Assembly (NCBI RefSeq): GCF_017308985.1
Contig: NZ_JADWPE010000003.1
Span: 620,001 to 684,000 of the forward strand
DNA length: 64,000 nt
Source of the DNA: Lysobacter changpingensis
GTDB taxonomy: Bacteria > Pseudomonadota > Gammaproteobacteria > Xanthomonadales > Xanthomonadaceae
Direction of reading: 5' to 3'
Positions 16,504 to 25,349 of this stretch are shown here, in pieces. The notes beneath the pieces are model-generated. The model was not told the DNA's origin and did not search any database. It saw only the letters and a program-made list of their open reading frames with translations. Made by a program: the position numbers and the translations under genes. Every line of letters begins with the position of its first letter. Position 1 is the first letter of the stretch.

Positions 16504-16532
16504 AAAGGCCCGCCCCGCGCGGGCCTTTTCTT
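16504..16532 (+). terminator. Rho-independent terminator
   Basis: A 10-bp stem (AAAGGCCCGC / GCGGGCCTTT, 5-base loop) followed by TCTTT. Confidence 0.8.
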
Positions 16533-16643
16533 TGCACAGGTGGCGCGCAAACGTCCCATGTCAGCGCGTCTGGAACATCGCACGGTTGGCCGCACCCCGC
16601 CCTTTGTGGTCTGATGCCGCATCTTCCGCACGCTGTCGCATCG

Positions 16644-18269
16644 ATGCCCGCGCTGACTTCCCACATCGATCCCCGTTCGCAGGAATTCCAGGACAACGTC
16701 GCCTACCATCGCGCGCTGGTCGACGAACTGGATGCCCGCCTCGCCCGCGCGGCCGGCGGCGGCGGCGAAAAGGCGCGTGCGAAGCACACCGAACGCGGCA
16801 AGCTGCTCGCGCGCGATCGCATCACCGCCCTGCTCGATCCGGGTTCGCCCTTCCTCGAAATCGCGCCGCTCGCCGCCGAAGGCATGTACGACGATGCGGC
16901 GCCCGCGGCGGGCATGGTCTGCGGCATCGGTCGCGTCATGGGGCAGGAAGTCGTGATCGTCGCGAACGACGCCACCGTCAAGGGCGGCACCTACTTCCCC
17001 ATGACGGTGAAGAAGCACCTGCGCGCGCAGGAGATCGCACGCGAGAACCGCCTGCCCTGCGTGTACCTCGTCGATTCCGGCGGCGCGTTCCTGCCGCTGC
17101 AGGACGAGGTCTTCCCCGACAAGGAACACTTCGGCCGCATCTTCTACAACCAGGCGCGGTTGAGCGCGGAAAACATCCCGCAGGTCGCCGTCGTCATGGG
17201 CTCGTGCACCGCCGGCGGCGCGTACGTGCCGGCGATGTGCGACGAATCGGTCATCGTCAAGGAACAGGGCACGATCTTCCTCGGCGGCCCGCCGCTGGTG
17301 AAAGCCGCGACCGGCGAAGTGGTCGACGCCGAAGCGCTCGGCGGTGCCGACGTGCATACCAGCGTGTCGGGCGTGGCGGACCATTTCGCCGAGGACGACC
17401 GCCATGCGTTGCAGATCGCGCGCGACATCGTCGGCACGTTCAATCGTCGCAAGACGCTGCCAGTCGCGGTGCGCGAGTCGCGCGATCCGGCGTTCCCCAC
17501 CAGCGAGTTGTACGGCATCGTGCCGAAGGACACGCGTCGCCCGTTCGACATCCGCGAAGTGATCGCGCGCGTCGTCGACGGCAGCGAGTTCCAGGAATTC
17601 AAGGCGCGCTACGGCAAGACGCTGGTCACCGGCTTCGCGCACGTGCACGGCTATCCGGTGGGCATCGTCGCCAACAACGGCATCCTGTTCGCCGAGAGCG
17701 CGCTCAAGGGCGCGCATTTCATCGAACTGTGCAACCAGCGCGGCATCCCGCTGGTGTTCCTGCAGAACATCACCGGCTTCATGGTCGGCCGCAAGTACGA
17801 GAATGCCGGCATCGCGAAGGACGGCGCGAAGATGGTGACGGCCGTGGCGTGCTCGCACGTGCCGAAGTTCACCGTCGTCATCGGCGGCAGTTTCGGCGCC
17901 GGCAACTACGCGATGTGCGGCCGTGCGTACGGCGCGCGTTTCCTGTGGATGTGGCCGAACGCGCGCATCAGCGTGATGGGCGGCGAACAGGCCGCCAGCG
18001 TGCTGGCGACGGTGAAGCGCGACGGCATCGAAGCGGCCGGCAAGTCGTGGTCGCGCGAAGAGGAAGACGCGTTCAAGGCGCCGATCCGCGAGCAGTACGA
18101 ATCGCAGGGCAACCCGTACTACGCGACCGCGCGCCTGTGGGACGACGGCATCATCGACCCGGCCGACACGCGTCGCGTGCTCGGCCTGGCGCTGTCGGCG
18201 AGCTTCAACGCGCCGATCGAAAGCGCGCCGGGCGACGGCAGTACGCGCTTCGGCGTGTTCCGCATGTAA
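16644..18269 (+). CDS. liuB: Methylcrotonyl-CoA carboxylase, carboxyltransferase (beta) subunit
   Basis: 541 residues from ATG 16644. It transfers CO2 from carboxybiotin on LiuD to 3-methylcrotonyl-CoA. Two crotonase-fold halves are visible: the N half with [20 protein letters not shown] and the oxyanion loop [12 protein letters not shown], the C half with [28 protein letters not shown] is typical of methylcrotonyl- rather than acetyl-CoA carboxylases. ATG 16614 would add ten residues; 16644 matches the usual LiuB start (a short lead, then DPRS) better. No Shine-Dalgarno at either. Its partner LiuD lies about 8 kb away. Confidence 0.92.
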   Translation: MPALTSHIDPRSQEFQDNVAYHRALVDELDARLARAAGGGGEKARAKHTERGKLLARDRITALLDPGSPFLEIAPLAAEGMYDDAAPAAGMVCGIGRVMGQEVVIVANDATVKGGTYFPMTVKKHLRAQEIARENRLPCVYLVDSGGAFLPLQDEVFPDKEHFGRIFYNQARLSAENIPQVAVVMGSCTAGGAYVPAMCDESVIVKEQGTIFLGGPPLVKAATGEVVDAEALGGADVHTSVSGVADHFAEDDRHALQIARDIVGTFNRRKTLPVAVRESRDPAFPTSELYGIVPKDTRRPFDIREVIARVVDGSEFQEFKARYGKTLVTGFAHVHGYPVGIVANNGILFAESALKGAHFIELCNQRGIPLVFLQNITGFMVGRKYENAGIAKDGAKMVTAVACSHVPKFTVVIGGSFGAGNYAMCGRAYGARFLWMWPNARISVMGGEQAASVLATVKRDGIEAAGKSWSREEEDAFKAPIREQYESQGNPYYATARLWDDGIIDPADTRRVLGLALSASFNAPIESAPGDGSTRFGVFRM

Positions 18270-18324
18270 GGCGGGCGCGCGCAACGCACATTGGAACGTG
18301 ACGCAACCGGGGGAGTTGCAGCAG

Positions 18325-20013
18325 ATGATCGTGGGTATCGATTTGGGGACGACCCATTCGCTGATCGGCGCGTATGGGGCGACGGGGAGCCGCCTGTTCC
18401 GCAATGCGCTGGGCGATGTCCTCACGCCATCGGTGGTGAGCCTGGACGATTCCGGCGTGCTGGTCGGCCAGGCCGCGCGCGAACGGCTGGTGAGCCACCC
18501 GCAGCGCACCGTGTCGAACTTCAAGCGCTGGATGGGTTCCTCCCGCGAGACGCGACTGGGCGAGCGCACGTTCCGCCCGGAGGAACTCTCGGCGATGGTG
18601 CTGCGTTCGCTGATCGCCGATGCCGAAGCCGAACTGGGCGAACGCGTGCGCGAGGCGGTGATCAGCGTGCCTGCGTATTTCTCCGACGCGCAGCGCAAGG
18701 CCACGCGCACGGCCGGCGAGCTGGCCGGCATCAAGGTCGAACGGCTGATCAACGAACCCACCGCCGCCGCCCTCGCCTACGGGCTGCAGGACCGCGAGGG
18801 CGAAGGACGCTTCCTCGTGTTCGACCTGGGCGGCGGCACGTTTGACGTGTCGATACTGGAAGTGTTCGAAGGCGTGGTCGAAGTCCATGCGAGCGCGGGC
18901 GACAACTTCCTCGGCGGCGAGGATTTCCTCGACGCGCTCGTCGAAGCGTTCTGCACCGACCACGGACTGCGCTCGCGCGAGCTGCCCGCCCACGAGATCG
19001 CGCAGCTGCGCCGTCGCCTGGAGCAGGCCAAGCGCGAGCTGAGCAACCGCGCGGATGCAGCCGTGCAGGTGCAGATCGCCGGGCGCACGCTGGACTGGAG
19101 CGTGGACGAAGGCCGCTTCGCCACACTGTGCGAACCGCTGCTGCAACGCATGCGCGGTCCGTTGGAACGCGCGATGCGTGACGCGCGCCTGCAACCCACG
19201 CAACTGGACGAGATCGTGCTGGTCGGCGGCGCGAGCCGGATGCCGCAGGTCGCGCGGCTGGTCTCGCGCATGTTCGGCCGCCTGCCTCTGCGGCACGTCA
19301 ATCCGGACCAGACGATCGCGCTCGGCGCGGCCGTCGCGGCCGGGTTGAAATCGCGCGACGAACGGCTGGAGGAAATCATCCTCACCGACGTGTGCCCGTA
19401 CACGCTGGGCACGCAGGTCTCGCGCCGCGATGGCGACGGCCAGGTGCGTGCGGGCTTCTTCCATCCGATCATCCAGCGCAACAGCACGGTGCCGATCAGC
19501 CGCGAGGATTCGTTCTATCCGATCGACGACGCGCAGAAGCGCCTGCTGATCGACATCTACCAGGGCGAAAGCCCGATGGTGGCGAACAACATCAAGCTCG
19601 GCGAGATCGAGGTCGCGCTCGACGGCAAGCGCGGCGCGGCCGAGAACGGCGTGACCGTGCGCTTCACCTACGACGTCAACGGCCTGCTGCAGGTGGAAGT
19701 GAAGGAGCATTCCACCGGCAAGGTGCACGAACTGGTGCTGCAGCAGAATCCGGGACTGCTCGATGCGGACGAAGTCCGCCGGCGACTGGCGGCGCTCGCG
19801 GAGCTGAAGATCCATCCACGCGATCAGCACGAGAACCTGTCCGTCCTCGCGCGCGCCGAGCGGCTGTACGAGGAATACATCGACCAGCGCGCGATGCTGC
19901 AGGAGTGGATCGGCCGCTTCCGCGGCGTGCTGGAAACGCAGGACACGGACCTGGTCACCGACCACCGACGACAGCTGCACGAAGCCCTCGACTCGCTGGA
20001 GGCGAACGCCTGA
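18325..20013 (+). CDS. hscC: Hsp70-family chaperone HscC
   Basis: 562 residues, close to E. coli HscC (about 556) and shorter than DnaK (about 638) because the C-terminal lid is reduced. The ATPase domain has GIDLGTTHSLIG, FDLGGGTFDVSILEV and VLVGGASRMPQV; a substrate-binding domain follows (FHPIIQRNSTVPISRE). ATG 18325 has GGAG nine bases upstream; GTG 18298 is an in-frame alternative. Its stop overlaps the next start (TGATG), which encodes a J-like membrane protein, the usual HscC partner arrangement. Cytosolic. Confidence 0.9.
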   Translation: MIVGIDLGTTHSLIGAYGATGSRLFRNALGDVLTPSVVSLDDSGVLVGQAARERLVSHPQRTVSNFKRWMGSSRETRLGERTFRPEELSAMVLRSLIADAEAELGERVREAVISVPAYFSDAQRKATRTAGELAGIKVERLINEPTAAALAYGLQDREGEGRFLVFDLGGGTFDVSILEVFEGVVEVHASAGDNFLGGEDFLDALVEAFCTDHGLRSRELPAHEIAQLRRRLEQAKRELSNRADAAVQVQIAGRTLDWSVDEGRFATLCEPLLQRMRGPLERAMRDARLQPTQLDEIVLVGGASRMPQVARLVSRMFGRLPLRHVNPDQTIALGAAVAAGLKSRDERLEEIILTDVCPYTLGTQVSRRDGDGQVRAGFFHPIIQRNSTVPISREDSFYPIDDAQKRLLIDIYQGESPMVANNIKLGEIEVALDGKRGAAENGVTVRFTYDVNGLLQVEVKEHSTGKVHELVLQQNPGLLDADEVRRRLAALAELKIHPRDQHENLSVLARAERLYEEYIDQRAMLQEWIGRFRGVLETQDTDLVTDHRRQLHEALDSLEANA

Positions 20014-21551
20014 TGTGGGCGCTCGACGTGCTCGGGCTTCCGGGCGATGCCGACGAGCGCGCGATCAAGCGCGCCTACGCACGGCAGCTGAAGCAGACGC
20101 GGCCGGACGTCGATCCGGAAGGCTTCCAGCGACTGCACGACGCGTATCGCTACGCACTGGACCACTCGCGCGATCGTGCGTGGCAGGACGACGTCGAGAC
20201 GGACCGAACGCACGAGGAACCGTTGGCCGAGACCGCGCAGGTGTCGGCCGAGCTCCAGGCGCCTTCGATCGTCGACGACGAACCGCCGCTCGCGTCGCAC
20301 ATCGAAATCCCGACGCCTTCTGTCGTGCCCACCGAACCCGCCGTCGAACCGCCGGCGCACGCCGCATCGGAGGTCGCGGACGAAGGCGAGGCGCTCGATC
20401 TTCCCGCCTTCCTCGACGACTGCATCGCGCACCTCACGCAGGATGATCCGGCCTCGCTGCGCCGCTGGCTCGAAGCGCAGCCGGTGTTGTGGTCGCTGCA
20501 GATGAAGCCGCACATCGGCCGCTGGCTGCTGCAGGCGCTCGACGAACGCGCGCCGGCGATGCCGGCCGCCAACTTCGACGAGATGCTGCGCTTCTTCGAC
20601 ATGGACCACGTGCTCAGCGGGGTGGACGCGTGGTTCCTGCACAGCCTGCGCGCGCAGCTGCGACTCAGGCACGAACTGCTGCCGGGCCACGAATACGATC
20701 TGGCCAACCGCGTGGCCGCGGGCACGGCGTACCACGAACGGCTTCCGCTCGTGCGCCGGGCGATGCGCCAGCTGCGCAAGCCGTTCTCGTGGGACGGCGC
20801 ACTGTGGTTCGCCCTCCCCTACGGGCGCGCGCCGCAGATGCTCCGCATCGTGAACAACCTCGACGATGGCCGGATCGATCGGCTCGGCGAGACCATCGAC
20901 GTGCGGCAGGCGCAGTTCTGGCTCGATGCGGGCGACACCTCGCGCATGTCGACGGCGCGACGCGCGGTCGTCATGGCGCGCTGCGCCGCGGTGGTCTGGG
21001 CGGTCGGGCTGATGGCGCTGGCGGTCCGCTGGCTCGTGGCCGACATCGCGCCGCAAGAACGCGGCGCCGAGGCGCTGCAGGCGGCGCTGCTGCTCGCCGG
21101 TGGGCCGGTCCTCGCCTACGCGCTATGGGAGGCCTGGCACGCGGTCCGGGCGTACGTGCGCTGGCAATGCGCGCCGGAAGGCACTCCCGTGCGCTGGCCG
21201 ATGTTGCGGCTGCTGTGGGTGCCGCTGCTCGCGGGCCTGGCCGTGGTCGACTACCAGTTGGGGTACACGGCCGCCGCTGCGTGGTTGGGGCTGCTCGCGT
21301 GCGTGACGGGCCTGTTGCGTCTGGGCGGGCGCGCGAACCTGCGCCTGAGCTTCGTCGGCTGGCGGATCCTCTTCGTGCTTCCGTTCCTCAAGGGCATCTT
21401 CGGGCTCGGCGCGCTGGCGATCGTGTACCCGTTCGTGAGCGCGGGACTCGGCACGACGTTCTGGCTGATCGACGCGATCCGCCATGCGCGCGTGCTGTGG
21501 AACGACGCGCGTTCGCGCTTCGCCCGCGCTGCGGCGGATTCAGGCACGTGA
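20013..21551 (+). CDS. J-domain-like membrane protein, probable HscC co-chaperone
   Basis: 512 residues. The N-terminal ~50 resemble a J domain (WALDVLGLPGDADERAIKRA, then FQRLHDAYRYAL), but the HPD tripeptide needed to stimulate Hsp70 ATPase reads RPD (QTRPDVD). HscC-associated J proteins of enterobacteria (DjlB/DjlC type) are similarly divergent. A Pro/Glu-rich linker and a helical region follow, then at least four hydrophobic segments from about residue 320 (CAAVVWAVGLMALAV, LLAGGPVLAYALW, LLWVPLLAGLAVV, FLKGIFGLGALAIVYP). Start overlaps the hscC stop by one base, implying coupled translation. It probably recruits HscC to the inner membrane. Confidence 0.8.
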   Translation: MWALDVLGLPGDADERAIKRAYARQLKQTRPDVDPEGFQRLHDAYRYALDHSRDRAWQDDVETDRTHEEPLAETAQVSAELQAPSIVDDEPPLASHIEIPTPSVVPTEPAVEPPAHAASEVADEGEALDLPAFLDDCIAHLTQDDPASLRRWLEAQPVLWSLQMKPHIGRWLLQALDERAPAMPAANFDEMLRFFDMDHVLSGVDAWFLHSLRAQLRLRHELLPGHEYDLANRVAAGTAYHERLPLVRRAMRQLRKPFSWDGALWFALPYGRAPQMLRIVNNLDDGRIDRLGETIDVRQAQFWLDAGDTSRMSTARRAVVMARCAAVVWAVGLMALAVRWLVADIAPQERGAEALQAALLLAGGPVLAYALWEAWHAVRAYVRWQCAPEGTPVRWPMLRLLWVPLLAGLAVVDYQLGYTAAAAWLGLLACVTGLLRLGGRANLRLSFVGWRILFVLPFLKGIFGLGALAIVYPFVSAGLGTTFWLIDAIRHARVLWNDARSRFARAAADSGT

Positions 21552-21699
21552 TCGGCACATGAACGGTGCGTTCACGCCGACGATTGGGTGAGAAGTGTCA
21601 CACCGGGGGTGGATCGACGGGCGTAGCCTCGGGTGGGTTGCACCCCACTCATTGCACCCCCGTGCATTGCCCCGCCCCTGCCAATCGAGGAAGTGCGTC

Positions 21700-22311
21700 A
21701 TGGCGATCTTCAATTCCCCACAGCCCTCCGCCCCGAAGCGCGACAACGCCGCCGCGCCGAACACTCCGCCCGAATCCGCGCTGCCGAAGGAACCGGCACG
21801 CGACGAGTTTTCCTTCGGCGCGCCGAAGCCCGCGGCCGCCACGGCCCCCGCGCCTGCGCCGACGCCGTCGTCGAGCCCGCGTCCGGTCGAGCGCGAAGGC
21901 AAGGAGTCGGTGATCGCCGCCGACCTGTCGATCGAAGGCAAGATCAACGGCGCCGGCCACATCCGCATCGCCGGCCGCTTCAAGGGCGACGTGCACGTCG
22001 AAGGCGACCTCACCATCGAAGTCGGCGCGAAGGTCAACGGCGGCGTGCGTGCGCGCAAGGTCGTGATCGCCGGCGAGCTCGAAGGCAACGTCGAATCCGC
22101 GCAGCGCGTGGAACTGCTGGAAGGCGGCGTGGTGATCGGCGACGTCAAGGCCGGCGTGGTGAGCATCGCCCCGGGTTCGCGCATGCGCGGCCAGGTCGAC
22201 TTCGGCTTCGACGATCGCGACACCCGCACCGCCGGCAAGCCCGACAAGGGCGAGAAGGCCGACAAGTCCGACAAGGGCGAAGCGAAGGCCGAGGCGTCCG
22301 CCGCGTCATGA
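21700..22311 (+). CDS. Bactofilin (polymer-forming cytoskeletal protein)
   Basis: 203 residues. A Pro/Ala-rich disordered N-terminus (about 1-70), then a bactofilin beta-helix core of short right-handed repeats (SIEGKINGAGHIRIAGRFKG, VHVEGDLTIEVGAKVNG, ELEGNVESAQRVELLEGG), then a Lys/Asp-rich tail (KPDKGEKADKSDKGE). Bactofilins polymerise without nucleotide and scaffold cell-shape or envelope enzymes at the membrane. GAGGAAG stands before the ATG. It overlaps the following zinc-ribbon gene by four bases, so the two are co-translated; 148 bases separate it from the J-like gene. Confidence 0.9.
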   Translation: MAIFNSPQPSAPKRDNAAAPNTPPESALPKEPARDEFSFGAPKPAAATAPAPAPTPSSSPRPVEREGKESVIAADLSIEGKINGAGHIRIAGRFKGDVHVEGDLTIEVGAKVNGGVRARKVVIAGELEGNVESAQRVELLEGGVVIGDVKAGVVSIAPGSRMRGQVDFGFDDRDTRTAGKPDKGEKADKSDKGEAKAEASAAS

Positions 22312-22670
22312 GCCTGGCGCGCCCCGGTACGCCCGGCGCGACGCGGACGTGCCCGCACTGCAAGACGACGATCCTGGAAAGCGCCAACGTCTGTCCGTCG
22401 TGCCGGCACCACCTGCGTTTCGATCCGGACGCCGTACAGTCCGCGCAACTGCGGTCGGTGCCGCTGCGCGTGGAGGGCACGATCAAGCCGCCGCCTGGCG
22501 ACAACGCGCTGGAGTACTCGGTGGTGCTCACGATCCGCAACGCCGATGGCGAGGAAATCGATCGCCAGGTGATGGGCGTGGGCGCGCTCTTCAGCGACGA
22601 GGAGCGCTCGTTCACGCTCGAGGTCGAGGCGGTGGAAGTGCGCGGCTATCGGGCTCGGCGGAGGCACTGA
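22308..22670 (+). CDS. Small zinc-ribbon protein coupled to bactofilin
   Basis: 120 residues. Two CxxC knuckles near the N-terminus (CPHCK and CPSCR, 14 residues between the pairs) make a zinc ribbon. The rest is a predicted beta domain (ALEYSVVLTIRNADGEEIDR) with no signal peptide. ATG overlaps the bactofilin stop (ATGA, 22308-22311). Its function is unknown; the coupling suggests work with the bactofilin polymer. Confidence 0.75.
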   Translation: MSLARPGTPGATRTCPHCKTTILESANVCPSCRHHLRFDPDAVQSAQLRSVPLRVEGTIKPPPGDNALEYSVVLTIRNADGEEIDRQVMGVGALFSDEERSFTLEVEAVEVRGYRARRRH

Positions 22671-22679
22671 GTGCTTCTA

Positions 22680-22714
22680 CCCCCTCCCCTGCGGTGCAGG
22701 GGAGGGTTGGGGGG
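22680..22714. repeat. Dispersed GC-rich hairpin (CCCTCCCCTGC family)
   Basis: An 11-bp perfect stem (CCCTCCCCTGC / GCAGGGGAGGG, 3-base loop) followed by TTGGGGGG. Related copies lie at 32175-32215 and, as an inverted pair, at 60845-60954. It lies between the convergent zinc-ribbon and feo transcripts. Confidence 0.7.
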
Positions 22715-22762
22715 AAGTGCGCACCAGGAGCGCCCGGCGTGGCGGCGTAACGCCCCTACCGA

Positions 22763-23017
22763 TCAGTGCCGCTTGGGCTCCGACGGCCCGCAGCTGTTAC
22801 ATCCCCCGCACGCACCATCGTTCGACATGGCCGCCGGCGCGATCCGCCGTCCGAGCTTCTGCAACCACGACGCGCGCCCATCGCGCACCATCGGAACCGC
22901 GACCGCCACGCGCAACCGGCGCACCGCGTTCGGGAACTGGCGCTTCGCGACGAACCATGCGCTGGCGATCACCGCCACGGCGATGATCGCGTACTGCACG
23001 AGCAGGCCCGCGTCCAT
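22763..23017 (-). CDS. Small Cys-rich membrane protein of the feo operon
   Basis: 84 residues. One N-terminal transmembrane helix (LLVQYAIIAVAVIASAWFVA), a basic segment, and a Cys-rich end GACGGCNSCG. It resembles the FeoB-associated Cys-rich membrane proteins found after feoB in many bacteria. Start ATG 23017 is two bases after the feoB stop. Probably an accessory of ferrous iron uptake; the Cys cluster could bind iron. Confidence 0.75.
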   Translation of the reverse strand: MDAGLLVQYAIIAVAVIASAWFVAKRQFPNAVRRLRVAVAVPMVRDGRASWLQKLGRRIAPAAMSNDGACGGCNSCGPSEPKRH

Positions 23018-23019
23018 CG

Positions 23020-24936
23020 TCAGCCCGCGCCCAGCGCCACGGCGACGTGGTACGTCACGAACGACGCCAGGTACGCCAGTCCGAACAGGTAGCCGGTGGC
23101 GATCGTCACCTGCTTCCACGAGTTGGTCTCGCGCTTGATCGTCGCCAGCGTCGAGATGCACTGCGGCGCGTAGATGAACCACACCAGCAACGACAGCGCG
23201 GTGGCCAGCGACCACGAGCCGGTGATGATCGGCGACAGCGCCTGCGCGGCGGCTTCGTCGTTGGCGGCCGACAGCGCGTACACCGTCGCCAGCGAGGACA
23301 CCGCGACTTCGCGCGCGGCCAGGCCGGGGATCAGCGCGATGCAGATCTGCCAGTTGAAGCCGATCGGCGCGAACACCGCCGTGAGCGCGTGGCCGATGCG
23401 GCCGGCGAAGCTGTAGTCGATCGCCGGGCCCGTGGCGCCGGCCGGGGGCGCCGGGAACGTCAGCAGGAACCACAGCAGGATCGTCAGCGCGAGGATGATG
23501 CCGCCGACGCGGCGCAGGAAGATCCACGCGCGTTCCCACAAGCCGATCAGCAGGTCGCGCGGATGCGGGATGCGGTACGACGGCAGTTCGAGCAGCAGCG
23601 CATGCTCGCTCTTGTCGCGGCGCCACTTCTTCATGATCCATGCGACCGCCAGCGCGCTGGCGATGCCCGCCGCGTACAGCGCGAACAGCACGAGGCCCTG
23701 CAGGTTGAGCAGGCCGCCGCCGACCTGCCGCTGCGGGATGAACGCACCGATCAGCAGCGCGTACACCGGCAGGCGCGCCGAACATGTCATCAGCGGCGCG
23801 ACCAGGATGGTGGCGAGACGGTCGCGCGGATCCTGGATCGAACGCGTCGCCATGATGCCCGGCACGGCGCAGGCGAAGCTCGACAGCAGCGGGATGAACG
23901 AGCGCCCGGACAGGCCCGCCTGCGACATGAGCCGGTCGAGCAGGAACGCCGCGCGCGGCAGGTAACCCGATTCCTCCAGCGCGAGGATGAAGGCGAACAG
24001 GATCAGGATCTGCGGCAGGAACACGACCACGCTGCCAAGGCCGGCGATGATGCCGTCGACCAGCAGGCTGCGCAGCGGACCGTCCGGCATCGCGTTGCCG
24101 AGCGTTTCGCCGAGCGCACCGGTGCCCGCTTCGATCAGGTCCATCAGCGGCGTCGCCCAGGCGTACACGGCCTGGAAGATCAGGAACATCACCACCGCCA
24201 GCGACAGCAGGCCCAGCACCGGATGCAGCAGCCAGCGGTCGAGCGCGTCGTCCACCTCGGCGGTGCGGCGCGGCATGGTCACCGCGAGCGACAGCAGGCG
24301 GCGCGTTTCGGCGTGCAGCGCGTCGGGATCGTGGACGAGTTCGGCCGGCAGGTGCGTCGTGGGTTCGTGCAGCTTCTGCGCGACGCGGTCGAGCATCGCC
24401 ACCAGCTCGCGCGCGCCGCCGTTGCGCACGGCGACCGTCGGAACCACCGGCACGCCGAGTTCGCGTTCCAGCGCGGCCAGATCGACTTCGATGCCGCGAC
24501 GCTTGGCGGCATCCATCATGTTGACGGCCAGCACCATCGGTCGGCCCAGCTCTCGCACCTCGAGCGCGAAACGCAGATGCAGGCGCAGGTTGGTCGCATC
24601 GACCACGCACACCAGCACGTCGGGCGCGGGTTCGCCCGGATAGAAGCCGCGGCACACGTCGCGCGCGACGGCCTCGTCCAGGCTCGCCGCGTGCAGGCTG
24701 TACGCGCCGGGCAGGTCGAGCACCGCGTAGCTGCGGCCCGACGGCGCATGGAAGCGGCCTTCCTTGCGCTCGACCGTGACGCCGGCGTAGTTGGCGACCT
24801 TCTGCCGGCTGCCGGTGAGCTGGTTGAACAGCGCGGTCTTGCCGCAATTGGGGTTGCCGATCAGCGCGACGCGCACGCTCTGCGTCGCCTCGCTCCTGAC
24901 TGCCGCGCCCGGGACGACGCTGTCGACGGCGCTCAT
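23020..24936 (-). CDS. feoB: Ferrous iron transporter FeoB
   Basis: 638 residues, a short-form FeoB. The N-terminal G domain shows G1 GNPNCGKT, G3 DLPG and G4 NMMD. The membrane part contains two Gate-type repeats (SGRSFIPLLSSFACAVPGIM and a later copy around AAREVAVSSLATVYALSA), each with the Cys/Ser positions expected for metal passage. Inner membrane. Start overlaps the feoA stop by four bases (ATGA). The operon reads feoA-feoB-Cys-rich gene, with a Fur-like site upstream. Confidence 0.95.
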   Translation of the reverse strand: MSAVDSVVPGAAVRSEATQSVRVALIGNPNCGKTALFNQLTGSRQKVANYAGVTVERKEGRFHAPSGRSYAVLDLPGAYSLHAASLDEAVARDVCRGFYPGEPAPDVLVCVVDATNLRLHLRFALEVRELGRPMVLAVNMMDAAKRRGIEVDLAALERELGVPVVPTVAVRNGGARELVAMLDRVAQKLHEPTTHLPAELVHDPDALHAETRRLLSLAVTMPRRTAEVDDALDRWLLHPVLGLLSLAVVMFLIFQAVYAWATPLMDLIEAGTGALGETLGNAMPDGPLRSLLVDGIIAGLGSVVVFLPQILILFAFILALEESGYLPRAAFLLDRLMSQAGLSGRSFIPLLSSFACAVPGIMATRSIQDPRDRLATILVAPLMTCSARLPVYALLIGAFIPQRQVGGGLLNLQGLVLFALYAAGIASALAVAWIMKKWRRDKSEHALLLELPSYRIPHPRDLLIGLWERAWIFLRRVGGIILALTILLWFLLTFPAPPAGATGPAIDYSFAGRIGHALTAVFAPIGFNWQICIALIPGLAAREVAVSSLATVYALSAANDEAAAQALSPIITGSWSLATALSLLVWFIYAPQCISTLATIKRETNSWKQVTIATGYLFGLAYLASFVTYHVAVALGAG

Positions 24937-25193
24937 GCGACCGCTCCGGCGACGGCGTCGTCGAGCAGCACCTGCACCCGCGCGGCCTCGGTGCGGCGCA
25001 GCGCGAAGCGGGTGAAGCCGACCTGCACCAGCAGCGGCTCCCTGGCGACGGGACCCGCGGCCATCACTTCCACGCGCTCACCGCGCACGAAGCCCAGCTC
25101 GCGCAGGCGGCGGGCGATCGCGTCGTTGGGCGACTGGTCCTCGACGGCATCGACAGTGGCGGCGGTACGGCGTGGCAGTTCGGACAGCTTCAA
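24933..25193 (-). CDS. feoA: Ferrous iron transport protein FeoA, TTG start
   Basis: 86 residues with the SH3-like FeoA fold (RRLRELGFVRGERVEVMAAGP, EPLLVQVGFTRFALRRTEA). It binds cytosolic FeoB and supports Fe(II) uptake. The only start matching the family N-terminus (MKLSELP) is TTG at 25191-25193, with AGGTGA a few bases upstream; no in-frame ATG is available. A weak start may set the FeoA:FeoB ratio. Confidence 0.92.
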   Translation of the reverse strand: MKLSELPRRTAATVDAVEDQSPNDAIARRLRELGFVRGERVEVMAAGPVAREPLLVQVGFTRFALRRTEAARVQVLLDDAVAGAVA

Positions 25194-25241
25194 GGTTCAC
25201 CTGTGGGCCGATCCGGCGCGGGAGCGACGAGGCGGCAAGAT

Positions 25242-25261
25242 GGGAATCGTTCTCAATTGTA
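25242..25261 (-). promoter_or_regulatory. Candidate Fur box and -10 of feoAB
   Basis: On the minus strand a TACAAT -10 (25256-25261) runs into TTGAGAACGATTCCCA, which matches about 10 of 14 informative positions of the 7-1-7 Fur pattern TGATAAT-N-ATTATCA. Its position over the -10 would allow iron-dependent repression. Confidence 0.55.
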
Positions 25262-25349
25262 GCACCCGGATGCGGCCGCGGCCGGTCGCGGCACGGCGGC
25301 CGGAGGGCAGCGGCTATCATTCGCCAGACTCCAACAAGCATCCCGGCCG

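Noticed and set aside
15999-18761. Long - strand frames opposite liuB and hscC
   Set aside because: Arg/Ala/His-rich low-complexity translations typical of antisense frames in GC-rich DNA; no domain pattern.
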